Of a stretch of DNA of 42,119 nucleotides, positions 25,491 to 34,979 are shown piece after piece (the first letter of the stretch is position 1; each line of letters opens with the position of its first letter). The stretch covers positions 1 to 42,119 of the forward strand of contig CAZSBF010000033.1 of NCBI GenBank assembly GCA_964605185.1. The letters run 5' to 3'. This DNA is from JACRIM01 sp964605185 (GTDB lineage Bacteria > Planctomycetota > Phycisphaerae > UBA1845 > UTPLA1). The notes below the pieces were generated by a model. That model did not search any database and was not told the origin of the DNA. It saw only the letters and a list, made by a program, of their open reading frames with translations. Made by a program: the position numbers and the translations under genes.

Positions 25491-26819
25491 TCAAAGTTCC
25501 TCAATTTCGAGGCCGTGAAGCCAAATGTGCCGAGCCTGCTCAAGCAAACGCTTCGATGTCAAAGGCCAACCCGGTCGAAGATGTCTCATGAATCCCCACG
25601 CTCGTTGGACGAGTGATTGAACGGCCCACCAACGCGCCGAGGCGGCATTCCAGGGTCCGCCGGCCGCCCGCCATGCTGCAATACAGGCCGACGCGAGCTC
25701 GGATGCGAATCGTCCTTCACCGTTTCGAAGCCATGGCGCAACAGCGAAATCCAACGCGAGGTTCAAAATATCCCGGGTCCCGTCACCCAGGGCTGCCCGG
25801 TCCCAATCGACCACGCAAACACGCGCGCCACGCAGAATCACCTGGCCGCTATGAAGATCCCCATGAACCAGTCCCAACGTGTCAGGACTCTGCGGCGTCT
25901 GCGACCACCACCCTTGCAATTCGCCGCATAACTTGGATCGTTCAACGCTTGCGTAAGAGAGATCTTGCAACATCTCGCGCATGCCCTCGGATGGCATCGT
26001 CGCGGCTTCCGCGATTGCGAGCGGGCAATGACGGTGTAACAAGGCCAGTCGCTTGCAAATGGAAGCGACTTCGTCGGCGCAGCCATCCAAAGCAAGTTCC
26101 TTGAGAGATCGGCCCCTGACAAATTCCGTCGCAAGCAAATGACGAGCGGGGAGTATGCCAAGGGGCACGGGCACATCGAGCGGCGCGCCTGACTTCATGA
26201 GAGATTTATGGATGCTCGTAATCGTACCGAACTGATGCTCTGCGTCATTTCGGCGCGAGATGCGAACATAAGCGCGAACCCATTTGTCGGTTCCGTCGGC
26301 GGTCCACCGCGCCTTGAGGCGGCACACGAGTCGTGATTCGGGCACATATTTGATGGGCGTACAACGCCACCCATCTTTTGCCATGCCTCCGTCACCGTTG
26401 GTGATCCTGAACCACGATTCAGATGCGTCACGCAACCAATCGTCTCGCCGCATGGAACGAATCTGCCTCATGCGCCGATCACGCGGATAACGAAAGATCT
26501 GAAGACTGCCGCCATCCGCAGAAAGCACAATCGCACTCTCGTGTGGCCGCATCCGTGGGGCCCATCGCGCGTAAAGGAGATCATTGCGTTCGCCATCAGC
26601 TTCTTTGCCAAGCGAATAGACGGCGCGGCAAGCCCGACCTGGTTGATAGATCGCCTCGGTCATCGTGCAGGACTGCCACGACTCCCGCTCATGAGAAGTC
26701 GCCACATTCGGCGATGCCTTGAGAATCTCCAATATCCGATTTGGATGCGCAGCGGATAGGCCCGGCAGCGCCGGATCCTCGGGTAGTTCGTCAATAACGA
26801 CGGGGCTGGTCGTTAGCAC
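25491..26819 (-). CDS. APH-fold phosphotransferase, 442 aa (first of a pair)
   Basis: The motifs LGLVHGDLHSGQVILRG (catalytic HGD) and VCVVDWDRAALGDGTRDI (metal-binding DWD) place it in the APH/choline kinase superfamily. LLATEFVRGRSLKEL is the hinge-like region before it. The N-terminal part (about 1-180) includes YQPGRACRAVYSLG and YARW and resembles the N-lobe entry of such kinases. GTG 26819 overlaps the end of the ABC transporter gene by 7 bp. It is only distantly similar to the next gene, so the pair is probably an old duplication with different substrates. The substrate is unknown. Confidence 0.87.
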   Translation of the reverse strand: MLTTSPVVIDELPEDPALPGLSAAHPNRILEILKASPNVATSHERESWQSCTMTEAIYQPGRACRAVYSLGKEADGERNDLLYARWAPRMRPHESAIVLSADGGSLQIFRYPRDRRMRQIRSMRRDDWLRDASESWFRITNGDGGMAKDGWRCTPIKYVPESRLVCRLKARWTADGTDKWVRAYVRISRRNDAEHQFGTITSIHKSLMKSGAPLDVPVPLGILPARHLLATEFVRGRSLKELALDGCADEVASICKRLALLHRHCPLAIAEAATMPSEGMREMLQDLSYASVERSKLCGELQGWWSQTPQSPDTLGLVHGDLHSGQVILRGARVCVVDWDRAALGDGTRDILNLALDFAVAPWLRNGEGRFASELASACIAAWRAAGGPWNAASARWWAVQSLVQRAWGFMRHLRPGWPLTSKRLLEQARHIWLHGLEIEEL

Positions 26820-28672
26820 GATGCCTCCCGTTCTGATGCACCACTTGTCGAATCCGGAAACAATTCTTGGAACAGCCCCGCCCGCTCAGAAAGCTCGGCG
26901 CCGGTTCCCTCTTGAATGATCCGGCCTTCCCGAATGACGAATATTCGATCCACGTCCGCAAATGGTCGAGAACCGTGAGAGATAATAAATGTCGTTCGGC
27001 CGCGCATGGCAGTGCGCAATGCTGCTCGCACAATTGACTCTGTTCGCGAGTCCAGGCCGGTCGTCGGTTCGTCAAATATTAGAATTCGCCCGTTTCGTAC
27101 AACCGCCCGGGCCAATGCAATGAGCTGGCGTTGACCGCCGGAGAAGTTCACGCCGCGTTCACCGACTTCGGTGTCATATCCACGCGGTAGCGACAAAATC
27201 CAATCGTCGATTCCAATTGTCGCGGCTGCGGCGCGAACGTCTGCCATCGTTGCGCCTACACGCCCCATGGCGATATTCTCGCCCACGGTTGTCCCAAACA
27301 GCACCGTTTCCTGCTGCACAACGCTTATTTGTCGGCGAATGGAGTCGATGGTGAACTTGCGAATGTCAATTCCATCAAAACTCAGCGTGCCGTCGGTCGG
27401 ATCAAAGAACCGCAAGAGTAGCTTTATTAACGTGCTCTTGCCGGCACCCGTTGGTCCCACTAGTGCAACATGCTGGCCGGGTAGCACATCCATTCGAATC
27501 TCATGAAGGACCTGCGGTGACTTTCGATAGCCGAAGCAAACCCTGTCAAACGTAACTCGACCGGCGAGCAGCGGGGCAGCAATCGCCCCTGGAGCATCTT
27601 TGATCTCGGGTTCAGTCTCCAAGATCTCGCGAATTCGCTCGGCGCAACCAGATGCCTTGGCCATCCTGCCCGCAGTCTTTGATATCTGGCGGATGGGCTT
27701 TAGAAGCCCGGCGAAATAGCTCAGGAAGACGATCAAAATGCCAGGGGTAAGGATTCCATTTCGCACCTCTCCGACTCCGCCGTACAAGATTCCGCATGTA
27801 CCGAAAGCCGTGATGATCTGAACGGTTCGGGCCAGTTGCGTTTCAAGTCGAACAGTCTTCAGACCAGCACGGAGAGAGGATCGCCCCATTCGTGAAAATC
27901 GTTCCTTCTCTTCGTCTTCGCGGGTAAACGCCTGAACGAGCGAGATTCCAGCGAGAACTTCTCCGGCGACGCTGATTAAGTCGCCTTCCTTCTCGCGTGC
28001 CTTCTTCACTGCCGATCGCAGCCTGATCGACATGAGCATGGAGATGAATATAACTACTGGAATTGCGGCAAACCCTATCCACGCCAGGCGAGGCGACAGT
28101 TGAAACATGACAAACAAGTAGGCCAGTGCAAGAACCATTGCTTGAGCAAGGTCAAACAACGACTCGACCAGCATGTCACGCACCATGGTGACATCGCCGG
28201 TCAATCGCAAGAGCAGATCTCCGGTGCGGGCGCTTTGATGGAAGTTGATCGAAAGCGACTGGAGGTGCTTAAAGATACGACGGCGGAGCGTGTTTCCGAT
28301 CTTGTGCGCTGAACTGGCTTGGAGTAATTGCGCAATGTAGTCGGTGAATCCCAGGGCGACTGCAATCCCCACGACAGCGATGCAACTCAGCGCGAGGAGT
28401 GATTCAGGCGGCAGCGATACCACAGCATTGAAACGGGTGAGCAATTCACTCAACCATCGTCGATGAGGCTTATCCAAAATGATATGGTCGATCACCACTT
28501 GGATGGGCCAAGGGGCGGCGAGAGTTAGTGCGACCGCCAACAAGTTGGCAAAGAACGCGATGGTCAAGACACCTCCATGTCCACGCAACATTCCCAAAAA
28601 GTACCCAAGTGTTGATGCAAACTGGCGCAGGTCGAGCGTGCCCCGAATCGTTTTGATTCGCCAATGAGTCAT
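26813..28672 (-). CDS. ABC exporter, fused membrane and ATPase domains, 619 aa
   Basis: The N-terminal part has six membrane segments (residues about 35-325) of the type I exporter fold. The ATPase domain has Walker A GPTGAGKST (406-414), Q-loop SVVQQETVLF, signature VNFSGGQRQ (FSGGQ 510-514), Walker B ILIFDEP (530-536) and the switch His566. It resembles MsbA or lipid/glycan exporters and works as a homodimer. Its ATG overlaps the preceding glycosyltransferase stop as ATGA, and its own stop overlaps the next gene by 7 bp, so it is translated together with both. It probably moves the product of the neighbouring glycosyltransferases, perhaps a lipid-linked glycan, across the inner membrane. 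Confidence 0.93.
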   Translation of the reverse strand: MTHWRIKTIRGTLDLRQFASTLGYFLGMLRGHGGVLTIAFFANLLAVALTLAAPWPIQVVIDHIILDKPHRRWLSELLTRFNAVVSLPPESLLALSCIAVVGIAVALGFTDYIAQLLQASSAHKIGNTLRRRIFKHLQSLSINFHQSARTGDLLLRLTGDVTMVRDMLVESLFDLAQAMVLALAYLFVMFQLSPRLAWIGFAAIPVVIFISMLMSIRLRSAVKKAREKEGDLISVAGEVLAGISLVQAFTREDEEKERFSRMGRSSLRAGLKTVRLETQLARTVQIITAFGTCGILYGGVGEVRNGILTPGILIVFLSYFAGLLKPIRQISKTAGRMAKASGCAERIREILETEPEIKDAPGAIAAPLLAGRVTFDRVCFGYRKSPQVLHEIRMDVLPGQHVALVGPTGAGKSTLIKLLLRFFDPTDGTLSFDGIDIRKFTIDSIRRQISVVQQETVLFGTTVGENIAMGRVGATMADVRAAAATIGIDDWILSLPRGYDTEVGERGVNFSGGQRQLIALARAVVRNGRILIFDEPTTGLDSRTESIVRAALRTAMRGRTTFIISHGSRPFADVDRIFVIREGRIIQEGTGAELSERAGLFQELFPDSTSGASEREASC

Positions 28673-29976
28673 TGAGAATCCTCCATGGAAAGGAAGATGT
28701 CTCGCGATGGCACCTTAAGCGAAACCGATTTGCGATTGTCGTCGGCGGCTCGGCGCTGCCATTCACTAAGCGTGGATACACTTTTGCGAACGTCAAACAA
28801 CGATTCGGCGCGCTGGCGACCGTTTACGGCTCTCGCCGTCGCCCCGTCAATGTCTCGCAAGACCATTTCGAGTGCCGAAGCAAGTTCCACTTCGCTGTTT
28901 GGTTCAACCAAGAGACCGCTGCGACCATCGTCAACAATTTCAGGAATTCCAGAGAGCCGTGTAGAAACGACAGGGCACCCGGTCGCCAACGCTTCCAACA
29001 ACACAGTGGGAAGTGCGTCCATATTCCCATCGGCGGCCTGAACGCATGGCAAGGCAAATGCAGAATATCGAGAGAGCGCATCGGCGACTCGCTCCTGCGA
29101 CCACGGTCCAGCCAATTTGACCAAGTCGCCTAACGCAAGTCGTTTGATCTCGGACTGCAAGCTGTCCTTTTCACGACCCTCGCCGACGATGTCACATTGG
29201 CGCAGCAGGCCCTTGTCCGCGAGCGCCCTGCAAGCTCGAATCAGGTACACAAATCCTTTCTTCTCAATCAGGCGCCCCACCGCGAGGATGGTGCCAGGCT
29301 CGCGCGGGCCATTACAAAACGTAAATCGATCGAAAGGAATGCCGTTGTAGAGAACTCGAATCTTTTTTGGATCAACACCGAGTTGGTCGACGAGATGCCG
29401 CGCATTGAACTGTGACACGGTGACACAGAAGGCGGACAAATCTACGATTCGTCGAAGGTGGTCCGGGTTCTTATTGTTGCGAAAGATTTCATGAGCATGA
29501 AGTGTGACGGAAAATGACGGGCCACCCATTAATCGGGAAAGCGCTGCGACCGTAGCGGCGAATCCACCGAAATGGCAGTGCAAATGACGCACCTTGCGCC
29601 GGGCTGCCCAGCGACGGACCAAGAGCGCCTGCCATACATCGCGAATTGAAACGTCACGCGACGTCCAATTGGCACCTACTCGCGCGAGCGACGTCGGCGA
29701 CTCCTTTAGCACCGACCACGCCGCTTCGCGGCACTTCCCGGCACATTCCAAGAAGCATTCGGGAATGTACTCTGCGGCATCGTCGAGCTCTTTGAGAACA
29801 CCATGAAAACGTCCCTCCCGTGGCAATCGTAGCGACAGGATCCGAACGGGGCGGCCTTGCTTCTGATGCTCCAGAACCTCATTGACAATAAACGTCTCCG
29901 AGTACTTTGGATACACTTGCAATAGGTACGCAACTCGTCGATCGTCGGAATATGATTCCGCGCGGTCAGCTGACAT
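28669..29976 (-). CDS. Glycosyltransferase, GT4-like, 435 aa
   Basis: This is a GT-B-fold enzyme. The N-terminal domain has YLLQVYPKYSETFIVNEVLE and HCHFGGFAATVAAL. The C-terminal domain has ILAVGRLIEKKGFVYLIRA, a typical GT4 opening, and LLEALATGCPVVSTRLSGIP, with the conserved Glu residues of the donor site. The start ATG 29976 has GGAGG upstream; a longer frame reaching 30075 overlaps the previous gene more deeply and is not used. It overlaps that gene by 11 bp and the ABC exporter by 4 bp. In the family such enzymes transfer a sugar from a nucleotide donor with retention; the donor and acceptor here are unknown. Confidence 0.92.
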   Translation of the reverse strand: MSADRAESYSDDRRVAYLLQVYPKYSETFIVNEVLEHQKQGRPVRILSLRLPREGRFHGVLKELDDAAEYIPECFLECAGKCREAAWSVLKESPTSLARVGANWTSRDVSIRDVWQALLVRRWAARRKVRHLHCHFGGFAATVAALSRLMGGPSFSVTLHAHEIFRNNKNPDHLRRIVDLSAFCVTVSQFNARHLVDQLGVDPKKIRVLYNGIPFDRFTFCNGPREPGTILAVGRLIEKKGFVYLIRACRALADKGLLRQCDIVGEGREKDSLQSEIKRLALGDLVKLAGPWSQERVADALSRYSAFALPCVQAADGNMDALPTVLLEALATGCPVVSTRLSGIPEIVDDGRSGLLVEPNSEVELASALEMVLRDIDGATARAVNGRQRAESLFDVRKSVSTLSEWQRRAADDNRKSVSLKVPSRDIFLSMEDSQ

Positions 29977-31231
29977 GAGCAGCCTCCCATTTACTCGATT
30001 GCCTGGATTTACGAGTGGTCGCCGCAAGATCGATGATCGACTTGGCGACCTCGGTCCAGCTGCGTGACGTCGCACTCAATCGCGCTTGCTCGCCAAGGCG
30101 ACTCCGGAGGGCTGGGCTTTGGCCCGCCCTCAGCATGGCACGAGCCAAATCGTTGATATCGCCTGGGTTTACCAGTAGCCCGTTGCGATCATGACTGATC
30201 GCCTCGGCAATTTGCCCGGCTCGACTGGCGATGACACAGCGGCCGGCCGCCATGTATTCATAGATCTTCAGCGGAGAAAAATAAAACGTCTGTTGCGGGA
30301 GATAAGGTGCCAGGGCCACGTCCATCGCCGCAAGTAGCGACGGAACTTCCTGATGCTGCGCGCTTCCATAGAAAGTTGTTGCATCGACGATTTGTAGTTC
30401 ACCAGCACGTGCCCGATATCGATCGACTTTGCGGCCGTCACCGACAATTAACAGGTGTGCATTTGACATCGACGCGCGAACTTTGGCGAACGCTTCCATA
30501 AGCACATCGACGCCATGCCAGGGTCGAAGGGTCCCGACAAATCCAAAAACAACGGCATTCTGCGGAACACCTGCTGCGCGCCGGGAAATCTCCGAGTCGT
30601 GCGTCGTGCGAAACAACTCAAGCTCAACGCCATTTGCGACAGTCACGACACGCTGGGCTGGAACATTGAACCGTTCCATGACATATTCACGAAGAGCATC
30701 CGATACCGTCATTACCAAATCCGCTTCGCGGAGGTTTCGGGCTTCCAGGTCTAAGGCAAGTTCCTGAAGTCCAGCGTGTCGATAGGTTGCAGCTTCCTGT
30801 GCAAGAGGTGCGTTCATTTCAATCAAGTATGCGGCGCCCTGGGATCGAGCAATTTTGCGGCCCGCAGTAGCAAAGAGAGAAAGGCGTTCCACGACAACAT
30901 CGACGGAGGGAATGAAGTCCTGCCGGTTCATGGATTCGACCAGGCGGGCGTCGTAGAGCATTTGCGAAATCTCACTGGCCATTCCCGGATTTGCCTCCAC
31001 ACTCTCAAGCCATCGTCGCAGTTGGTCTCCGATGGTGCGGGCTTCCCGACCGTCAGGCGGCGTGATATGCAGTGCGGGGTGATCAGGCGGCAACTCGCCG
31101 CGCGGCCCGAGAACCGTTACGTCGACGCCGTTCACCGACAGCGCGCGCGTAATCGCCCGAATGTGCTCGCTGGCGCCTTTCGTCCCATCAAGTGGGATTC
31201 CAAGATCGTTAGACAAATACAGCCACTTCAT
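29966..31231 (-). CDS. Glycosyltransferase, GT4-like, 421 aa
   Basis: The GT-B pattern is clear: N-terminal YLSNDLGIPLDGTKGASEHI with the Gly-rich acceptor-side loop, FGFVGTLRPWHGVDVLMEA at the start of the C-terminal domain, and SPLKIYEYMAAGRCVIASRA with GLLVNPGD for the nucleotide-sugar site. ATG 31231 (an alternative GTG is at 31234) overlaps the upstream gene by 23 bp; GGAGG lies 12 bp before it, slightly far. It is the second of three glycosyltransferases in the cluster, which suggests a chain of at least three sugar transfers or a repeating unit. Confidence 0.92.
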   Translation of the reverse strand: MKWLYLSNDLGIPLDGTKGASEHIRAITRALSVNGVDVTVLGPRGELPPDHPALHITPPDGREARTIGDQLRRWLESVEANPGMASEISQMLYDARLVESMNRQDFIPSVDVVVERLSLFATAGRKIARSQGAAYLIEMNAPLAQEAATYRHAGLQELALDLEARNLREADLVMTVSDALREYVMERFNVPAQRVVTVANGVELELFRTTHDSEISRRAAGVPQNAVVFGFVGTLRPWHGVDVLMEAFAKVRASMSNAHLLIVGDGRKVDRYRARAGELQIVDATTFYGSAQHQEVPSLLAAMDVALAPYLPQQTFYFSPLKIYEYMAAGRCVIASRAGQIAEAISHDRNGLLVNPGDINDLARAMLRAGQSPALRSRLGEQARLSATSRSWTEVAKSIIDLAATTRKSRQSSKWEAAHVS

Positions 31232-32399
31232 CACGAATCGATGCCTCCAATTCTGAGAGCCGCTGGGCGACCGCCGAAAGTCCATCGAGGTCGATTTCAC
31301 TGGTTGGAATTCCGTTGCCTTCCGCAAGGATTTTTTGCACCGCAGCCTGGATTGACTCGGCTGTCATGCAATTGGGGTCGAGCAATTGGCAATAATGCAG
31401 GTTGGAGAAGCGGCGGGCGCGTATGTATTGTTCAAGCCGTGGCTCCACGCGTGGGTAAACCAACATGGGTTTTCCAGCTTTGACGACTTCAACCATGGTG
31501 TTGTAGCCACCCATGCAAAGCACTGCGTCCGCACTCCGGTAGGCGCATCCCATGCACGCCAGGTAATCTTCAAAGCGGATTGATGGGAATTGAGCGGCGC
31601 GAGTTTTCAACTGTTCCGCTTGTGCCCTGGGCAAGTCAGGGCCGCCAATGATTGTTGTGTGCACGGGAACCCCACCGGCCGAAACAACAGGGCTGGAAAG
31701 GTACTGACTGATAAGACGATAACCGTCGGTGCCCCCTCCAACCGTCACCAGTAGCTGCTTCGTCGTAACCGATTTTGTCGCATCGGCGGCAGCATGCTGG
31801 CAGGATTTGCGGGCGATGTAACCCATGTATCGAATTTTCTCGGCGACTTCCTCAGGGAGTTGATAGGCATCTACAACATCGAAGACGTTTCGGCTTCCGT
31901 AGACCCAGATTTCATCCACGAGATGCTTGAGCGCATCCAGATGGCGCCCCTTCCGCCATTCGTTCATCGTTCGTTCAGGCGCATCTTCAATGTCACGCAT
32001 GCCAAAGATCACTCGTGAATTTGGCGATCGATCACGAACCAGCCGTAACGCTGATTCTGCTTCGCCATGGACACCCAGCGGGGACTTATCGATTAAGAAA
32101 ACGTCGGGCCGAAAGCTTGCCGTCGTGGCAGTAAGGATGGCCGATCGAATCGTGATCGCCTCTTGAAAACTCCCGCCCAACGACTTCGCGGTGTAACGAT
32201 AATCCGGTCCTTTGCAGATGGATGGCACCTTAACGTAGTCCACTCGATCCGGCATTGCGAAAATCGGCGTGTGCGCCTCGCCGCTGACAACCAACACACG
32301 ACATGATGGGATAGCCTGAGTCACTCGTTCAGCAATCGCCATGGTTCGGCGAATGTGGCCGATCCCTACGCTATCGTGGCAAACCGCCATTACTTTCAT
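31209..32399 (-). CDS. MurG/COG4671-like glycosyltransferase, 396 aa
   Basis: The N-terminus MAVCHDSVGIGHIRR holds the Gly-rich loop with His seen in MurG-like and other GT28-type enzymes. The C-terminal half has LLVTVGGGTDGYRLI and MGGYNTMVEVVKAGKPMLVY, which form the nucleotide-sugar site. The set is closest to the COG4671 'predicted glycosyltransferase' group, whose substrates are not defined as far as I know. ATG 32399 has AAGGAG 7 bp upstream, the best ribosome site of the cluster, so this is likely its first gene. It begins 48 bp after the stop of the large secreted protein, with no terminator between them, so read-through from that gene is possible. Confidence 0.88.
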   Translation of the reverse strand: MKVMAVCHDSVGIGHIRRTMAIAERVTQAIPSCRVLVVSGEAHTPIFAMPDRVDYVKVPSICKGPDYRYTAKSLGGSFQEAITIRSAILTATTASFRPDVFLIDKSPLGVHGEAESALRLVRDRSPNSRVIFGMRDIEDAPERTMNEWRKGRHLDALKHLVDEIWVYGSRNVFDVVDAYQLPEEVAEKIRYMGYIARKSCQHAAADATKSVTTKQLLVTVGGGTDGYRLISQYLSSPVVSAGGVPVHTTIIGGPDLPRAQAEQLKTRAAQFPSIRFEDYLACMGCAYRSADAVLCMGGYNTMVEVVKAGKPMLVYPRVEPRLEQYIRARRFSNLHYCQLLDPNCMTAESIQAAVQKILAEGNGIPTSEIDLDGLSAVAQRLSELEASIRDEVAVFV

Positions 32400-32447
32400 G
32401 GCATCACTCCTTCAGCTTCACGAGCAATCTATGGGCTTCGCACTCAA

Positions 32448-34883
32448 CTAATTGCCGAGTAGCGCGTTTACGAATAACGGTAAGTCCGCGTCATTAACGA
32501 TGAAATCTGTGTTCAAATCCGCTCCACAGATTCCAGAACTTGCGATCAAGTACGCGGTAACGAAACTTACAATGTCGTTGCCATCAATGAACCCATCTGC
32601 GTTGCAATCCCCGGCCATGCCGGCCGACGAGACATTGAAATCAAATGATCGGAAGTCCACCTGGGCGGGAAGTGACGAATCCAAGGCCTGAACAGTGAGC
32701 GAGTAGCGGCCGCACAACGATGTCGCTCCGGAAACAGTGCCGTTCGGCGCAAGGCTGATTCCGGTCGGCAATGCCCCGCTACTTACAGAGTAGGTGTAAG
32801 GCGGTGCGCCGCCAGTTGCGCTGATGTTCTGCGAATAAGCCTGCCCCGACACGGCTGGCGGCAGGGGTGAGGTTGTCGAGATTGTCAATGGGAGGATTGA
32901 CGTCAGCACCAGAATGCATTGCGCTTTTTCGTCACCGATGTAGATGATTTTGTTTAGTTCATCGACGGTGACGGCTTCGAATTCCTGGAGCGGCGCTCCC
33001 GGGAGGGCGTCGCGGACCCAGTGGAGGTCTTGAACCGCACGTTGGATACCGGTGGTGGAGTAAACGGCAAGTCGATTGTGCGGCGCCGTTGTGCTTTGCA
33101 CGAGGGACTTCGCCACGACCAACAAATGCTCACCGGTCAGGAGGGGGTTGTTCAGTAAGTATTGTGTAAAGGCCTCGGATATGACCGCCAGCCCCTTGCT
33201 GCGCGTCATTAACGGAAACTGAGTTCCGGCGTAGACGGGCGGATTGGCAGTGGTCCACGCCTGAAGCACATCTGCATCGGCAATGACATAGAATCGGGCT
33301 GTGGCGGGTCCAAAGGCGATGTCATCGGGCGAGGCGGCTCCAACAATCGATGAGAGCGTTCCGAGCCCCGAAAGTGCTCCGGAGACTGGATTCACGAGGG
33401 CGCGCGTGTTGCCGAACAAGAGATACTGAGCGTCTTCGCAGGTCACCAATGCTGAGGCGGAAGCGCCATACCCACTGGCAGCCGTATTAAATGTGATTCC
33501 TTCGGCCCCCCAGAGTTCGTTATTCGCCAACGTCGGATTCGGCGGCGGGTTGGTAATCGGCGATTGAATGGCCGAGGCGAACGCCAAAGCGCCGGTTGTG
33601 CTTGCGTTGAACACGGCGATCTGGTTCTGCGTCTCATTCCAATCGCCGGATACATACAGCTTGCCATCCAAGAACGTCATTCCTTCCGGGGCCAACCGAG
33701 GCGGTTCACTGACGTTGGCTGCAAGGGCTGGATACCAAGGCTCCGCGCTTCGCGATGGGAGCACGGTTTTGACATACACGCCCTGGGCCTTCCAAGTTCG
33801 TCCCGCGATGGGCCCCGTGGTCATTGAGGTCGCCGATGTGAAGGGCTTGAGGGCATAGACTGCGCGAGCACTGTCATCCGCTAAGTAGATGACATGATTG
33901 ACTTCGTCGACTGTGATGCCCTGGAACGTATGAGGGCCGGGAACGGTGCCGCCCTGGCTGCTGTTATCCAGCGACAGGTCGACCCAACTCATGTTGACGG
34001 TGGCCCCGATGAGGGCGCCGTTGGCGGTGTAGGCGGTCAGTCGGTTGGTCAGGGGTGGAATGGCATCAGGGTTCTCGGCCGACACCACCAGCACGACCTC
34101 GCCGACGATGGTATTGTCACCGGTCAGGGCTCGGCCGAATGACTCCGAGACCACGGCAACACCCTTGGACCGCGAGGGGAGGGCCCAACTGATGCCCAGC
34201 GGGTTCATGTTCGGGTCCATCACGCGCATTTCATTGGGCGAACGCACGAGAAGGTAAAACCGTTGCGACGCGGGGGCATAGCAGATGTCTTCCGGATAGG
34301 CCTCCACCCGAAAAGTGGACAGAACGCCCGTGGCCGGGTTGATCTCGGCAAAGGTGCTGCCGAGGCCTTGCTGTTGGTTGTCCACGGACACGATCGACGT
34401 CGCGCCGGCTCCGATGCCGGTAGCGCCGGTATTGAATGTCATGCCTTCGGCACCCCACCATTGGGTGTTCGGCATCGCGGTCGCCGGGGGCGTGGGCAGC
34501 GGCTCTTTGATGGAATGGTCGAACGTGAGATCGCCCCACGAATTGACCGTGAAGACGGCGATCTGGTTCTGGGTCTCGTTCCAGTCGCCCGAGACATACA
34601 GCAAACCGTTCCGAACGGTGATCCCCTCCGGGCGCAGTTGCGGGGGATCGGTCACAATCGTGACCAGTGGAGGACTGTAGAGCGTCGGAAACCACGGCTC
34701 GGCGGCGCGACTCGGAAGCACGCCACGGACATCGTAGGAAATGGCGGCATAGGGTTTGCCGAAGATCGACCCCTCCGACGACCCCATGATCTCAAACCCC
34801 TGGCCGCGCGCTGAGGAAACCCCCGTTGATAACGTCAGCCAGACCAAAACCAACCCGCCACGCCCTCGATGCTGCTTCACCAT
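32448..34883 (-). CDS. Large secreted two-domain protein with Ig-like and dockerin end, 811 aa
   Basis: The start at ATG 34883 (MVKQHRGRGG) is preceded by AGAGAGG. A signal peptide (LVLVWLTLSTGVSSARG) is followed by two tandem units of about 310 residues, each with VLPSR-AEPW, RLAPEG or LRPEG, YVSGDWNETQNQIAVF and ELWGAEG or QWWGAEG, probably propeller-like. Then come an Ig-like (He_PIG) domain (SGALPTGISLAPNGTVSG) and a dockerin-like pair (GDCNADGFIDGNDIVSFV; ADLNTDFIVNDADLPLFV). Residues up to about 680 are almost the same as in the protein at 35354-38692, whose gene carries the same DNA. It is probably exported or surface-associated. Function of the main domains is unknown. Confidence 0.88.
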   Translation of the reverse strand: MVKQHRGRGGLVLVWLTLSTGVSSARGQGFEIMGSSEGSIFGKPYAAISYDVRGVLPSRAAEPWFPTLYSPPLVTIVTDPPQLRPEGITVRNGLLYVSGDWNETQNQIAVFTVNSWGDLTFDHSIKEPLPTPPATAMPNTQWWGAEGMTFNTGATGIGAGATSIVSVDNQQQGLGSTFAEINPATGVLSTFRVEAYPEDICYAPASQRFYLLVRSPNEMRVMDPNMNPLGISWALPSRSKGVAVVSESFGRALTGDNTIVGEVVLVVSAENPDAIPPLTNRLTAYTANGALIGATVNMSWVDLSLDNSSQGGTVPGPHTFQGITVDEVNHVIYLADDSARAVYALKPFTSATSMTTGPIAGRTWKAQGVYVKTVLPSRSAEPWYPALAANVSEPPRLAPEGMTFLDGKLYVSGDWNETQNQIAVFNASTTGALAFASAIQSPITNPPPNPTLANNELWGAEGITFNTAASGYGASASALVTCEDAQYLLFGNTRALVNPVSGALSGLGTLSSIVGAASPDDIAFGPATARFYVIADADVLQAWTTANPPVYAGTQFPLMTRSKGLAVISEAFTQYLLNNPLLTGEHLLVVAKSLVQSTTAPHNRLAVYSTTGIQRAVQDLHWVRDALPGAPLQEFEAVTVDELNKIIYIGDEKAQCILVLTSILPLTISTTSPLPPAVSGQAYSQNISATGGAPPYTYSVSSGALPTGISLAPNGTVSGATSLCGRYSLTVQALDSSLPAQVDFRSFDFNVSSAGMAGDCNADGFIDGNDIVSFVTAYLIASSGICGADLNTDFIVNDADLPLFVNALLGN

Positions 34884-34979
34884 GAATCCTCTCTCCACTT
34901 CCGTAATCCAGCTCAAAATCCTGAAAACGCCCGAACACACCTCTGGGCTTGACGCTCACCTACATCACGTTGCGTGCCA
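32920..34979. repeat. Long direct repeat, copy 1 (about 2.06 kb)
   Basis: This stretch is found again 3809 bp further on (36729-38788). Reading line by line I see only a few differences in the first 60 bases and none in the rest. It includes the coding part for the common N-terminal region and 96 bp upstream of the shared start, ending sharply after GTGCCA at 34974-34979. Confidence 0.95.

Noticed and set aside
24167..26819. Aminoglycoside resistance
   Set aside because: The APH fold covers many small-molecule kinases; the context is glycan assembly and export, and no resistance-type signature is seen.
34263..34814. Long plus-strand frames that occur identically at 38072-38623
   Set aside because: They lie antisense to the duplicated secreted-protein genes; their identity follows from the DNA duplication and not from selection on them.
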